Assembly: GCF_900129295.1 (NCBI RefSeq)
Contig: NZ_FQUU01000014.1
Location: 62,001 to 126,000, forward strand
Length of the DNA: 64,000 nucleotides
Reading direction: 5' to 3'
From: Flavisolibacter ginsengisoli DSM 18119
GTDB taxonomy: Bacteria; Bacteroidota; Bacteroidia; Chitinophagales; Chitinophagaceae
Part shown: positions 53,334 through 61,379 of the stretch, piece by piece
Layout: the number at the start of each line of letters is the position of its first letter
Position numbering within the stretch: the stretch's first letter is position 1
Notes under the pieces: generated by a model
Databases searched by the model: none
The model's input: only the letters and a program-made list of their open reading frames with translations
What the model was told of the DNA's origin: nothing
Program-made: the position numbers and the translations under genes

Positions 53334-53975
53334 TTAGTTCTTACGGGTATATTTTATTTCCATTGTTTTAAATTCTTTTCCATCACGGGCGATAGCATAC
53401 ATTTCCATGACCTGGTAATTGTTGTCTATTGGTTTAAAGATCTCTTTAGTATCTAATAGTTTCCCGCTTGCAGGATCTGACATAGTACCCTTGAATGTTA
53501 TTGATTTACTGGCAGGGTCCCAGGGACCTTCAGCGGTCATCATCCCGGTGCTGGTATTATCTATCCAGGTTGATAAAAACAGCTTCCTGGAATTATCGTA
53601 GGCCAACGTACCTATGCCCTCAAAAGGCTTACCCTGGTATGTGCCTTTAAAAGTGGATTGCTGATACCGGTTACCCAAAACCATTTTATTTACAACGGTT
53701 GCATTGCTTTTCACAGGTTGGGCATCTGGAGTTGCCCACATAGTTACCTCACCGGTCCAGGTGCCATTCCATAAACTCATCATTTTATGCATTTCTCCAG
53801 GCTGACTATTGTTGGTTATGGCATTCTGCAAAACGCTTGAATCTTTCGCTTCAACAGGAGAAGAAGGAATGGTAGTAGCCGCCGCAGCAACTTTTGTTTC
53901 CTGTGGAGTTTGCTCTGCATTTTTACATCCGAAAGCAAACAGAACCACACAAATTGAAATGGTAAGGGATTTCAT
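53334..53975 (-). CDS. DUF1579 domain lipoprotein
   Basis: 213 residues from the ATG at 53973-53975, chosen because it opens a lipoprotein signal (MKSLTISICVVLFAFGC, Cys17); a longer frame adds 15 polar residues before it. After a low-complexity Ala/Thr/Ser linker (about 18-60) comes the DUF1579 beta-barrel-like domain: MSLWNGTWTGEVTMW, STFKGTYQGKPFEGIGTLAYDN, FLSTWIDNTSTGMM, ITFKGTMSDPASG. Function of the family unknown. Confidence 0.9.
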   Translation of the reverse strand: MKSLTISICVVLFAFGCKNAEQTPQETKVAAAATTIPSSPVEAKDSSVLQNAITNNSQPGEMHKMMSLWNGTWTGEVTMWATPDAQPVKSNATVVNKMVLGNRYQQSTFKGTYQGKPFEGIGTLAYDNSRKLFLSTWIDNTSTGMMTAEGPWDPASKSITFKGTMSDPASGKLLDTKEIFKPIDNNYQVMEMYAIARDGKEFKTMEIKYTRKN

Positions 53976-54126
53976 TGGATTTATTTGTACTAATGTAAAA
54001 CAAGAATAAGACTCCTGCAAGTCTGGAGGGACAGTTAAAAGTCAGTTAATGGCAGAGTTTGGAAGGATATGGCACAATCTTTTCCTTTTATAAGGCAAAT
54101 AATCAAGCTTAACCCTATAGAATATT

Positions 54127-54564
54127 ATGAGTTTTCCCAACAAACCGGTTTTATTGTATGCGGAAGATGACATGGACGATTTTGAAAGCCTAGTAGATGC
54201 ACTCGAACAATTAACCGATAAATACCAGATAGTAAATGCTAAAAATGGAACTGAAGTGATCTCAATGCTTCAGAACGATTTTGCTGAGCATCACCCTAGT
54301 GTTGTCATCCTTGACCTGAATATGCCTCTCATGGATGGTAAGGAGGTTCTTGCGTGGATGAAAAGTGAGGAAGAGTTTAGGCATATTCCTGTCATGGTAT
54401 TTACTACTTCTTCAAGGGAGGAGGATGTTCGCATGTGTCAGAACCATAAGTGTACTTTCTTCAGAAAGCCTACTTTATACAGGGATCTCCTGCATGTTGC
54501 GCAGATCATTCTTGATATGAGCAATGGTGTAACTGATGAACATAAAGGCGTTGTCCATCTTTGA
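54127..54564 (+). CDS. Single-domain response regulator (receiver only)
   Basis: 145 residues, one receiver domain without output. Acid pocket AEDDMDD at residues 12-18, phosphate acceptor Asp63 in VVILDLNMP, Thr93 or 94 in VFTTSSRE, and Lys114 in FFRKPT. This form with YAEDDMDDFE is common in Bacteroidota. No kinase gene is next to it; an orphan sensor kinase lies at 57368. Its tail overlaps nothing if the next gene starts at 54629. Confidence 0.95.
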   Translation: MSFPNKPVLLYAEDDMDDFESLVDALEQLTDKYQIVNAKNGTEVISMLQNDFAEHHPSVVILDLNMPLMDGKEVLAWMKSEEEFRHIPVMVFTTSSREEDVRMCQNHKCTFFRKPTLYRDLLHVAQIILDMSNGVTDEHKGVVHL

Positions 54565-54628
54565 GCCGGGCCTTTCATTTAACTTTACATACCCTGCACT
54601 TGAACTCAAACTAATTCGTTACTTACAC

Positions 54629-55402
54629 ATGGAATTATTTGTCCCCCGCCATTCTATTGTTCGTCAAATTTGGGGTAAGGGTGATACCATTTTGTTCATC
54701 TTTGCAGGAGCAGCGGCAGAATTTGCCTTAAATAAGGCTGTAGACTGGCTGTATTTTACAGGAAAGTTACCTGCAGATCCTTTGGGCCGTCTTTTTTCCA
54801 CAGTTTCTTATGCACGCAGGATCGTCTTTGAAGAACACGATGCAGCACTACAAACTATCGACACTATCAGCAATATTCATAACTCCCTGGAACTCAAGAG
54901 AGGCCAGCAGATACCTGACTGGGCATACAGGGATGTGTTGTTTATGTTGATCCATTATTCCATTGCTTCTTACGAATTACTTGAAAGAAAGCTAACTGAT
55001 ACCGAGAAACAGGAAGTTTTTGATGTTTTTCTAAGAGTTGGCCAAAGAATGAACATTCCAAAATTGCCAGCCTCCTACAATGAATGGTTGCAAAAACGAT
55101 GGAAACACCTGGAATATAACCTGGATAATACCCCTTATACAGTAGATTTATTCAAGCAATACAGGAAACACCTTGGGCCTGTGAGGTATTTCCTTCTTAG
55201 GGAAGCCCAAAAACTTGTAGCACCCCGCCAGGTTAAAAAGCTTTTAGAATATTCCCGGATCTCTGTAATCAAGCCTGTCATACCAGTTTATAAATTATCA
55301 AGGAGGGTAAAGCTTGATTGGTTCTTTAAGTCATTAATCCTTCCCTCAAATTATAAAAAACAAATCAAGGACCTGGATGTAGTTCCCGTGGCCAATCAGT
55401 AA
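54629..55402 (+). CDS. DUF2236 (MpaB/latex-clearing oxygenase-like) family protein
   Basis: 257 residues from the ATG at 54629; an upstream in-frame ATG would overlap the response-regulator gene by 29 bases and adds no conserved sequence. The DUF2236 pattern is present: GDTILFIFAGAAAEFALNKA near residue 16, PADPLGRLFSTVSYARRIVF, SNIHNSLELKRGQQIPDWAYRDVLFMLIHYS split over residues 88-118. The His residues fit the heme ligands of the rubber-oxygenase fold, which suggests a heme oxidase. Substrate unknown. It follows the response regulator by 64 bases. Confidence 0.85.
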   Translation: MELFVPRHSIVRQIWGKGDTILFIFAGAAAEFALNKAVDWLYFTGKLPADPLGRLFSTVSYARRIVFEEHDAALQTIDTISNIHNSLELKRGQQIPDWAYRDVLFMLIHYSIASYELLERKLTDTEKQEVFDVFLRVGQRMNIPKLPASYNEWLQKRWKHLEYNLDNTPYTVDLFKQYRKHLGPVRYFLLREAQKLVAPRQVKKLLEYSRISVIKPVIPVYKLSRRVKLDWFFKSLILPSNYKKQIKDLDVVPVANQ

Positions 55403-55466
55403 TTGCAGTGTACAATAAAGGTTTGAATGGAAATCTGAAGCTCATTTCTTATACTTGCAGTTATCC

Positions 55467-56141
55467 ATGACTGCTGGCTTAAAAAAGATACTGGTACTTT
55501 TCCCGGTGCTGTTGCTCACCGTTTTCTTTTTGCACGACCATTATGCAAGGGATTATGCTCATACCTCCAAATGGAGAATTATATTTTTTTCATTTACCTT
55601 ATTATTACTCTATACCTGGATGTTATATGACCTGCTCAATAAAGAAGTAGGTTCACTGTTGCATATAGGGGTCAATTCCAGTTTCTATGTTTACATTTTC
55701 ATGGTATTAACGCTTACAGGGTACTTTATTCTATTCAGGGAAGTGTCCATGCATGACTGGTGGCATAAAATGGTCCTCAGGGTAGCAAGAAAAGACAGGG
55801 TTAATCTTGAGCTGTTCAAGGTGTTTAAGATTTACAGGATAACCAACCGCCAGGTACTGGGTAACCTTGTAATGCTTTTTCCACTAGGCATTTATCTGCC
55901 TTTGTTGTATAACAAGATGTCCGGATTTTTCAAGGTGACCTGTATTTGTATGCTTTTCTCAGTGGCAATTGAGTTATTACAATTGGTAACCAGTTTCAGA
56001 AGCACTGATATAGACGATGTGTTTTTAAATACTACGGGTGCAGCTTTTGGTTACATCACTTACTTGGTAATTTCTAATTACTTCAAATCTTCAAAACCTT
56101 TACAGAAAGAAGAAATGGAGATTAGTTATAACCCCACTTAA
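55467..56141 (+). CDS. VanZ-like family membrane protein
   Basis: 224 residues from the ATG at 55467. About five membrane helices. VanZ marks lie in the second half: NLVMLFPLGIYLPLLYNK near residue 131, IELLQLVTSFRSTDIDDVFLNTTGAAFGY split over residues 170-200, holding the conserved E-x-x-Q and D-x-x-D-x-x-x-N-x-x-G pattern. VanZ proteins are linked to resistance to some glycopeptides, but most family members have no known role. Shares a bidirectional terminator with the convergent gene at 56278. Confidence 0.9.
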   Translation: MTAGLKKILVLFPVLLLTVFFLHDHYARDYAHTSKWRIIFFSFTLLLLYTWMLYDLLNKEVGSLLHIGVNSSFYVYIFMVLTLTGYFILFREVSMHDWWHKMVLRVARKDRVNLELFKVFKIYRITNRQVLGNLVMLFPLGIYLPLLYNKMSGFFKVTCICMLFSVAIELLQLVTSFRSTDIDDVFLNTTGAAFGYITYLVISNYFKSSKPLQKEEMEISYNPT

Positions 56142-56189
56142 AACTAGTTTCCTTGTTAGATGTTCGTTTATAAATATATCTAAAATACT

Positions 56190-56224
56190 AAAAGAGGCTG
56201 CCTTTATGAGGTAGCCTCTTTTAT
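56190..56224. terminator. Bidirectional terminator between the VanZ-like gene and the 79-residue gene
   Basis: AAAAGAGGCTGCC/GGTAGCCTCTTTT stem with one mismatch and a TTTATGA loop; T-run on the plus strand and A-run before it, so it can serve both directions. Confidence 0.88.
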
Positions 56225-56277
56225 TTCAATCGCAAAGATGCGCATCCGAAAATTGTTCTCTATTGAAAATATTTGTA

Positions 56278-56517
56278 TCAGTCGTGTCCCTGCAACTTAA
56301 CAAGCTTATTGTAAAGACCCATCAATAAAATGTTTGTTGGCCAATGAGCAATAAAATTACTTTCCTTTTTTCTGCCTGCGATTTGCAACGCTGCGGATAC
56401 TGCCATAAATCCAATTCCTACCCATAGGAAAATGTCTGAAGGCAATTTAGCTGTTTGTTCTTCAATAGCTCTTGCCACTGGTCCTTCTCTATGTTCTGGC
56501 TTTAAGTTTACGCCCAT
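56278..56517 (-). CDS. Small membrane protein, 79 residues, unknown function
   Basis: A hydrophobic segment at about residues 27-48 (SDIFLWVGIGFMAVSAALQIAG read in two parts) and a weaker one at about 56-70. The ends are polar (start GVNLKPEHREGPVARAIEEQ, end KLVKLQGHD). From memory similar small proteins occur in other Chitinophagaceae. Strong support comes from the leader: GGAGG exactly 5 bases before the ATG, within a block shared with hsp20. It is probably expressed under the same stress. Confidence 0.75.
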   Translation of the reverse strand: MGVNLKPEHREGPVARAIEEQTAKLPSDIFLWVGIGFMAVSAALQIAGRKKESNFIAHWPTNILLMGLYNKLVKLQGHD

Positions 56518-56576
56518 AAATTCCTCCTTTTTATTAGTTAATATCCTAATAATTACAATTTCCTTGCCATCAACCT
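56518..56576 (-). promoter_or_regulatory. Leader with GGAGG ribosome-binding site, shared with hsp20
   Basis: Minus strand from AGGTTGATGGCAAGG through ATTGTA to TTAACTAATAAAAAGGAGG and 5 further bases to the ATG. Corresponds block by block to the hsp20 leader at 45609-45668. Confidence 0.7.
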
Positions 56577-56900
56577 TTATGTATAGTTGAAAGATTATGG
56601 ATGATCATTGGCTTATTATAACAGGATATATTAAACCGTGCCGGGCCTTTACAGTTATGCTTTCATTGATGAGTATATTTTTGCTTTTCAATTGAGTAAT
56701 ACATTTATGAAAAGGATTCATTGCTGTATGTCAAATGTATAAAGTAGAATCCCCAATGTTTGTCAGAATTGAGCGTGTGACTTTAGCATTATCCTAATAA
56801 ATAAAGGCGCATTTTGCATAGCGTTATTCAATATTTTGAATACACCAATTCGAACCTCACCAGAAGTAAAACTGAAAGCAGTTAATTTAGTATATAAACA
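56577..56900. other. 324-base gene-free spacer
   Basis: Lies between the divergent 79-residue gene and the thioesterase gene. AT-rich; no open frame worth calling, no strong hairpin, no exact TAnnTTTG box near the thioesterase start. It must hold two promoters. Confidence 0.45.
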
Positions 56901-57338
56901 ATGCCTATGTCAATTTGGTTTCAGCCCTGCACTTTAGAAAGCGTACAACAAAGAGGAGCAGGCACGATGGTCGAGCATTTAGGTATTACTATAGTGGAGC
57001 TTGGTGATAATTTTCTTTCAGGCACGATGCCCGTTGATCATCGAACGGTGCAACCAATGGGCATACTTCATGGCGGTGCATCGGTAGCATTAGCTGAAAC
57101 ATTGGGAAGCATAGCCGCAAATCTTGTTGTTGATCCTTTGAGTAAATATTGCGTGGGGTTAGACATTAATGCCAATCATATAAGGGCTGCACGCAAAGGG
57201 TTAGTTACAGGCAAAGCTGTTCCAGTTCATTTAGGCTCCTCTACGCAGGTATGGCAAATTGAGATCAGTGATGAACAGCAAAGATTAATTTGTATTAGCC
57301 GTCTTACAATGGCTGTGTTGAGTAAAGAAAGGGTGTAA
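56901..57338 (+). CDS. Hotdog-fold thioesterase (PaaI / DHNA-CoA hydrolase type)
   Basis: 145 residues. Family marks: HLGITIVELGDNFLSGTMPVD near residue 26, HRTVQPMGILHGGASVALAET near residue 47 with the catalytic HGG and Glu, SKYCVGLDINANHIRAARKG near residue 80, and VWQIEISDEQQRLICISRLT. Most like the MenI/YdiI group that hydrolyses 1,4-dihydroxy-2-naphthoyl-CoA or related acyl-CoAs; no menaquinone genes are near. Start could also be the ATG two codons later. Convergent with the sensor-kinase gene. Confidence 0.93.
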   Translation: MPMSIWFQPCTLESVQQRGAGTMVEHLGITIVELGDNFLSGTMPVDHRTVQPMGILHGGASVALAETLGSIAANLVVDPLSKYCVGLDINANHIRAARKGLVTGKAVPVHLGSSTQVWQIEISDEQQRLICISRLTMAVLSKERV

Positions 57339-57367
57339 GTGAAATATATATCCTATTTCAGTCTATA

Positions 57368-58819
57368 TTATGCTTGAAGTGGAAGTGTAAAAGAAAATAT
57401 ACTTCCCTGCCCAGGCGCACTTTCAATATGCATTTTACCTCCATGTTTCGCCAGGAATTCTTTACACAGCATTAAGCCAAGTCCTGTTCCTGATTCGCTT
57501 TCTGTTCCCTTTGTAGTATAGAAGTTGTTCTCATTGATCTTTTCAATAGCTTCTTTAGTTATTCCCTGACCAGAGTCCTGGACAAAAACCTCAACAAAAT
57601 AATTATGTTGGTGTATGCCAATAGATATTCTCCCCATAGATGGGGTGAACTTTATTGCATTGGATATAAGATTGCGCAACACAAGGTTGATCATATCCCG
57701 GTCGGCATATACATGTGTAGCATCGCATACTGTACTTTCTATCTTTACAGATTTAGCTTCTGCCTGTAAATGCAGAACTTTAATAACGTCATTGATCAGT
57801 TGTGAAAGATCAATCTCCTGCGCCCGGACAGACTCTGCCTGCATTTGCGATTTTGACCATTGCAACAGGTTTTCCATCAATCCTATAGTATAGTTGAGGT
57901 CCTTTAAGACATCAGGAACCATAGATTTCACTTCCTCTGCGGGAAGATCATAGTGATGCATATTCTGGAAGAGATTACGCATGGCATACATTGGAGATTT
58001 CAGGTCATGCGAAATCACACTGAACAACCGGTTCTTTAAAGCATCTAGCTGGGTGAGCTCTTTCTTTTGTGTTTGCAATAGTTTAGCCTTATGAGCAATG
58101 ATCTGCTTTTGTTTACTGATCTCAAGATTCTTTTTATGCAGTGCCCTGTTTTGTTTTATTAACCTGAACTGGTATTCGGTATTTTCCTTTTTGACCAGGT
58201 AAAGACCATAAAAAATAAAAACAATAGCAATGGCCTGGTTACACAGGTAAAGCACTTTGTTTTCAAATTCTACCTGGTAAATAAAGTCTTTTAAAACAAC
58301 TGAAAGAATAAAATAGCTCACCATAGAGAAAGCTACAGTAAACAACATGTACCCTATATCCTGGAGAAAGAAAACTGATAAAATGCCAAATAGTATAAAA
58401 TGCAATTCCATCCCGGAATTCATACCGTTCAGGTAAACAATACAGGTGAAAAAGGGATAGGCAATAAAGTAGGTTAATAATGCAGTTTCATACCTGCGTT
58501 TGTAATTCATGAATAAAACCACCAGGCTTGTCAATGCCGGCAGGCAGGCTATCACCCATGCAGAAAAAGGAAGCTTGTCTGCATGCAACATTCCAATGAT
58601 GGGGATCAGGGTGCCTGTTAGTAATTGGAAAAAATTAAGCTGATTAAAAACACCAAGCTTGCGTTTTTCGTATTCACCCAATTCGGAAGCAGAACCTAAC
58701 ACTTTTATCCTGGCAAGTAATTGAAATGGATAATGCAGAATGGGATCCATGTTACGGAGAATATCTGCTGCACGCAATTTTTCCTGCAGATACTGGATCT
58801 TTTGATACACGATTTCCAT
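57368..58819 (-). CDS. Membrane-bound sensor histidine kinase (orphan)
   Basis: 483 residues. The N-terminal half has about six membrane helices (from about residue 60 to 205) without a recognisable sensor domain, then a coiled coil (about 210-260, KQNRALHKKNLEISKQKQII). The HisKA domain has the phospho-acceptor near residue 270 in FSVISHDLKSPMY, followed by an ATPase domain: N-box LVLRNLISNAIKFTP, G1 DSGQGIT, G2 GTGLGLMLC. No response-regulator gene is adjacent; the nearest in the window is the receiver-only protein at 54127. Signal unknown. Confidence 0.95.
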   Translation of the reverse strand: MEIVYQKIQYLQEKLRAADILRNMDPILHYPFQLLARIKVLGSASELGEYEKRKLGVFNQLNFFQLLTGTLIPIIGMLHADKLPFSAWVIACLPALTSLVVLFMNYKRRYETALLTYFIAYPFFTCIVYLNGMNSGMELHFILFGILSVFFLQDIGYMLFTVAFSMVSYFILSVVLKDFIYQVEFENKVLYLCNQAIAIVFIFYGLYLVKKENTEYQFRLIKQNRALHKKNLEISKQKQIIAHKAKLLQTQKKELTQLDALKNRLFSVISHDLKSPMYAMRNLFQNMHHYDLPAEEVKSMVPDVLKDLNYTIGLMENLLQWSKSQMQAESVRAQEIDLSQLINDVIKVLHLQAEAKSVKIESTVCDATHVYADRDMINLVLRNLISNAIKFTPSMGRISIGIHQHNYFVEVFVQDSGQGITKEAIEKINENNFYTTKGTESESGTGLGLMLCKEFLAKHGGKMHIESAPGQGSIFSFTLPLQA

Positions 58820-58940
58820 AAGGTGGCTGGTTGTAAGTAACGGTACCTCAACAAAATAGAATAAATTTTTGATTAACTCAAGCCTTTAATTCCATTTAAT
58901 GGTTTTCAAGTAATTAAATATGAAATAAACTGTTTACCTG

Positions 58941-59477
58941 TTAAGAGTTTCTTTTTAGCCTATGCCTCTGGTTTAGTAAAGGCCTAACTGGTGAAACAGG
59001 TTTTCTATTCCCGGCTTCGTACTTATTGCCAGTTGCCTGGTCATACCCATGATAAGGATAAAACTCATCCATTGATATCCAGGGAAATCTTTTATGGATA
59101 TGAAAAATTGTTCCTTTAGAAAATACTGCGTTATGCGTAAGCAATAACATAGCAGATGCCAAAAGCAGTACACTCCACCAGGCCAAAGGTTCCGCCCACA
59201 TGCCCATAAATGAATCTACCTTTGAACTGGCAGGATGGAATTTTAAATAGCGGATACGTACTGTCCTTTGCTGGAAGGGAATGTCATTGCGCATGTGTTC
59301 ATTAGAATATTGCTTACCGTTAGCTTCATATTGTAGTTGTATAGTGGTTACTCCATAAGGAGTGATCACCTTAGCAGTAGTTACATTGCTGAATAACCAG
59401 GGAGCAAAATATAACAACAGGCTTGCCGCTATAAGACCATTGAAATAGAAAAACATCCTGAGCTTTCCAAACTGCAT
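58941..59477 (-). CDS. Two-helix membrane protein, DUF3592-like layout, unknown function
   Basis: 178 residues. Membrane helix at about 8-30 (MFFYFNGLIAASLLLYFAPWLF), a beta-rich loop with TTIQLQYEANGKQYSNEH and RTVRIRYLKFHPASSKVDSF, a second helix at about 98-115 (WWSVLLLASAMLLLT), then a basic cytoplasmic tail. The order of parts resembles DUF3592 proteins, but the match is weak. Divergent from the TerB-like gene at 59593 with a 115-base spacer. Confidence 0.7.
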   Translation of the reverse strand: MQFGKLRMFFYFNGLIAASLLLYFAPWLFSNVTTAKVITPYGVTTIQLQYEANGKQYSNEHMRNDIPFQQRTVRIRYLKFHPASSKVDSFMGMWAEPLAWWSVLLLASAMLLLTHNAVFSKGTIFHIHKRFPWISMDEFYPYHGYDQATGNKYEAGNRKPVSPVRPLLNQRHRLKRNS

Positions 59478-59592
59478 TGAAAAAAGTTATACTTTAAATT
59501 AGAATCATTTTTCTTTATCTGGCCTTTTGAAGAATACTACCTGGGATACTCTATACTGGCATAATTTTTTCATCACTCTCAAAAATCAAAAT

Positions 59593-60309
59593 ATGGATGA
59601 AACCAACAGTATTCTTGAAGGCCATACTGATATAGAAAAAACTGCTTACCTGGGGGCCATTGCTTCTATTGCCACTGCTGACAGGAAGGCGACAGAAGAT
59701 GAATTAACTTATATATCCGGGTTATGTAACGCTGCAGGGTTAAATCCCGATCAAAGCGCAACTGTGCAAAATGCTGCAACTGATATCAGCGGTACTGCAT
59801 TGACAAATAACCTTGAGGTTTTAAAGAATAGTAATTTAAAGTTTTCTCTTGTTGCAGACCTGATGACCTTTGCAAAGTATGACAGCAATTACAGTGAGGA
59901 GGAAGACGAAAGCATTCACAAGATTGCCGAATACCTTGGAGTTGATCAGCACCAGTTCTCCTTGTTAGATCAAGTTGCTGATAAGGCCACCAACACAGGA
60001 ATAGATACAACCCAAAATAATCCCCAGCAAATTTTGAATGGTTCCGGCATAAAGGACAAACTTGAAAATGCTGGAATCAACAGCAGTTCATTATTGAAAG
60101 GTCTTGTAACCATTGCAGCACCAATGATCTTATCCAGAGTATTTTCAAGAGGCATGGGCAGATCATCCGGAGCATCAACTGGTGGTGGCCTGGGAGGACT
60201 CCTGGGTGGAGGTGGTTTAGGTTCCCTTGTAGGTATGTTAAGCGGTGGGAGAGGCTTGGGCAGTGCGGGTGGTTTACTGGGGCGGATCTTAGGGGGTGGT
60301 GGATTCTAA
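59593..60309 (+). CDS. TerB-like domain protein with glycine-rich tail
   Basis: 238 residues from the ATG at 59593; a TTG further up gives an unconvincing extension. Residues of about 15-130 look like the TerB/tellurite-resistance-like helical domain (TAYLGAIASIATADRKATEDELTYI split at residues 16-40, then YDSNYSEEEDESIHKIAEYLG with the acidic metal-like cluster). The last 60 residues are almost all Gly, Leu, Ser and Arg (LGGLLGGGGLGSLVGML). First of three genes in a row. Function unknown; the tail may mediate self-association. Confidence 0.82.
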   Translation: MDETNSILEGHTDIEKTAYLGAIASIATADRKATEDELTYISGLCNAAGLNPDQSATVQNAATDISGTALTNNLEVLKNSNLKFSLVADLMTFAKYDSNYSEEEDESIHKIAEYLGVDQHQFSLLDQVADKATNTGIDTTQNNPQQILNGSGIKDKLENAGINSSSLLKGLVTIAAPMILSRVFSRGMGRSSGASTGGGLGGLLGGGGLGSLVGMLSGGRGLGSAGGLLGRILGGGGF

Positions 60310-60367
60310 ACCCAGCGATCGGCTTATTCAAATAGCTTTCAATTTTCCCTAATACAAAATATAAAAA

Positions 60368-60862
60368 ATGAAAAAAAGCAATGCAAAACTCTTGATTATG
60401 GGTGCTCTGCTATCCATAAGCATGCAATTGATTTCCTGTAAAAGCAAACTAAAAGACACAGACATTCAATCTTCTTTGAATGAAAAAGTACAGGCTGACA
60501 GCCGCTTAAGCCATGTAACAACATCTGTAAACGATGGGGTGGTAACACTAACAGGAGATTGTCCTGACGAGGCTTGCCGCACATCAGCAGAACAGGCAGC
60601 CAAGGATGTAAAAGGAGTAAAGTCTGTAGTGAACAACATTACAATAATGCCTGCCACACCTCCTGTTGAAGTGAATACCGATAGTGGCCTGGAATCTGGT
60701 TTGAGAGATGCTACCAAGGATTATCCCGGTGTTACAGCCACTGTCAATAACGGTGAAGTCACATTAACGGGTACCATTGAAAGAAGTAAGCTTCCTAAAC
60801 TGATGCAATCCATCAATGCACTCAATCCCAAAAAAGTAAACAACAACCTAACTATCAAATAA
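60368..60862 (+). CDS. Lipoprotein with two BON domains
   Basis: 164 residues: lipobox QLISC (Cys24), then two BON (OsmY-type) repeats. The first is about 35-92 (LNEKVQADSRLSHVTTSVNDG, VVTLTGDCPDEACR, VKGVKSVVNNI), the second about 105-164 (YPGVTATVNNGEVTLTGTIER). BON domains bind membranes or other envelope parts and OsmY-like proteins respond to osmotic stress. It follows the TerB-like gene by 58 bases and precedes an SH3 protein by 12 bases, so the last two share a transcript. Confidence 0.93.
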   Translation: MKKSNAKLLIMGALLSISMQLISCKSKLKDTDIQSSLNEKVQADSRLSHVTTSVNDGVVTLTGDCPDEACRTSAEQAAKDVKGVKSVVNNITIMPATPPVEVNTDSGLESGLRDATKDYPGVTATVNNGEVTLTGTIERSKLPKLMQSINALNPKKVNNNLTIK

Positions 60863-60874
60863 AAATAATAAGTT

Positions 60875-61294
60875 ATGGCAGTTCAGGAAAAATATGCAGA
60901 GTTAATTAATGCTGCAAAAAGCTCAGGTGTCAATAACCTGCAGGTAAGGGAAGAAAATAATGTTCTTTATATAGATGGGCAAGCCCCCAGCGGGCAGGTA
61001 AAGGATAACCTTTGGAGTATCTATAATAAATTAGATCCCGACTTCCGTTCAGGAGATGTAGTGCTGGACGTAAATGTAGCGGAAGCTGCAGCCGGATCTA
61101 AGGCAAAGGTCATTACTGAATCAACTAACCTTAATATACGTAAAGGACCTGGTACTGACCAGCCAATAGTTGGTAAAGCAGCGCACAATGAAGTGGTCAC
61201 TGTTCAAAGTCAGGCGAATGACCAATGGAGCCTGATCAAAACAGACAAAGGTGTGGAAGGGTATGTTTATAATCAATACCTCCAGCAAGTATAG
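60875..61294 (+). CDS. BON-like plus bacterial SH3 domain protein
   Basis: 139 residues. N-terminal BON/LysM-neighbour type domain (about 1-72, with EENNVLYIDGQAPSGQVKDN) and a C-terminal bacterial SH3 domain (about 78-139, STNLNIRKGPGTDQPIVGKA, GYVYNQYLQ). No signal peptide, although such SH3 domains usually work outside the cytoplasm. Its location is therefore uncertain. 12 bases after the BON lipoprotein gene, ended by a strong terminator. Confidence 0.88.
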   Translation: MAVQEKYAELINAAKSSGVNNLQVREENNVLYIDGQAPSGQVKDNLWSIYNKLDPDFRSGDVVLDVNVAEAAAGSKAKVITESTNLNIRKGPGTDQPIVGKAAHNEVVTVQSQANDQWSLIKTDKGVEGYVYNQYLQQV

Positions 61295-61323
61295 CAAAAA
61301 CTGAAGTCGGCATACCTTCTATA

Positions 61324-61364
61324 AAATAAAAATTGCCTTCCCTTGGGAAGGCAATTTTTATTTT
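61324..61364. terminator. Bidirectional terminator between the SH3 protein gene and gcvP
   Basis: Long perfect inverted repeat AAAAATTGCCTTCCC/GGGAAGGCAATTTTT with A- and T-runs on both sides, serving both convergent genes. Confidence 0.93.
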
Positions 61365-61379
61365 AATCCATCTTAGCTT

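Noticed and set aside
54536-54628. Earlier start for the DUF2236 gene
   Set aside because: It overlaps the end of the response-regulator gene and has no family similarity before Met at 54629.
56555-56572. Sigma-54 promoter (TGGCAAGGAAATTGTA) before the 79-residue gene
   Set aside because: It misses key bases of the -24/-12 consensus, and the matching hsp20 leader does not keep the required spacing.
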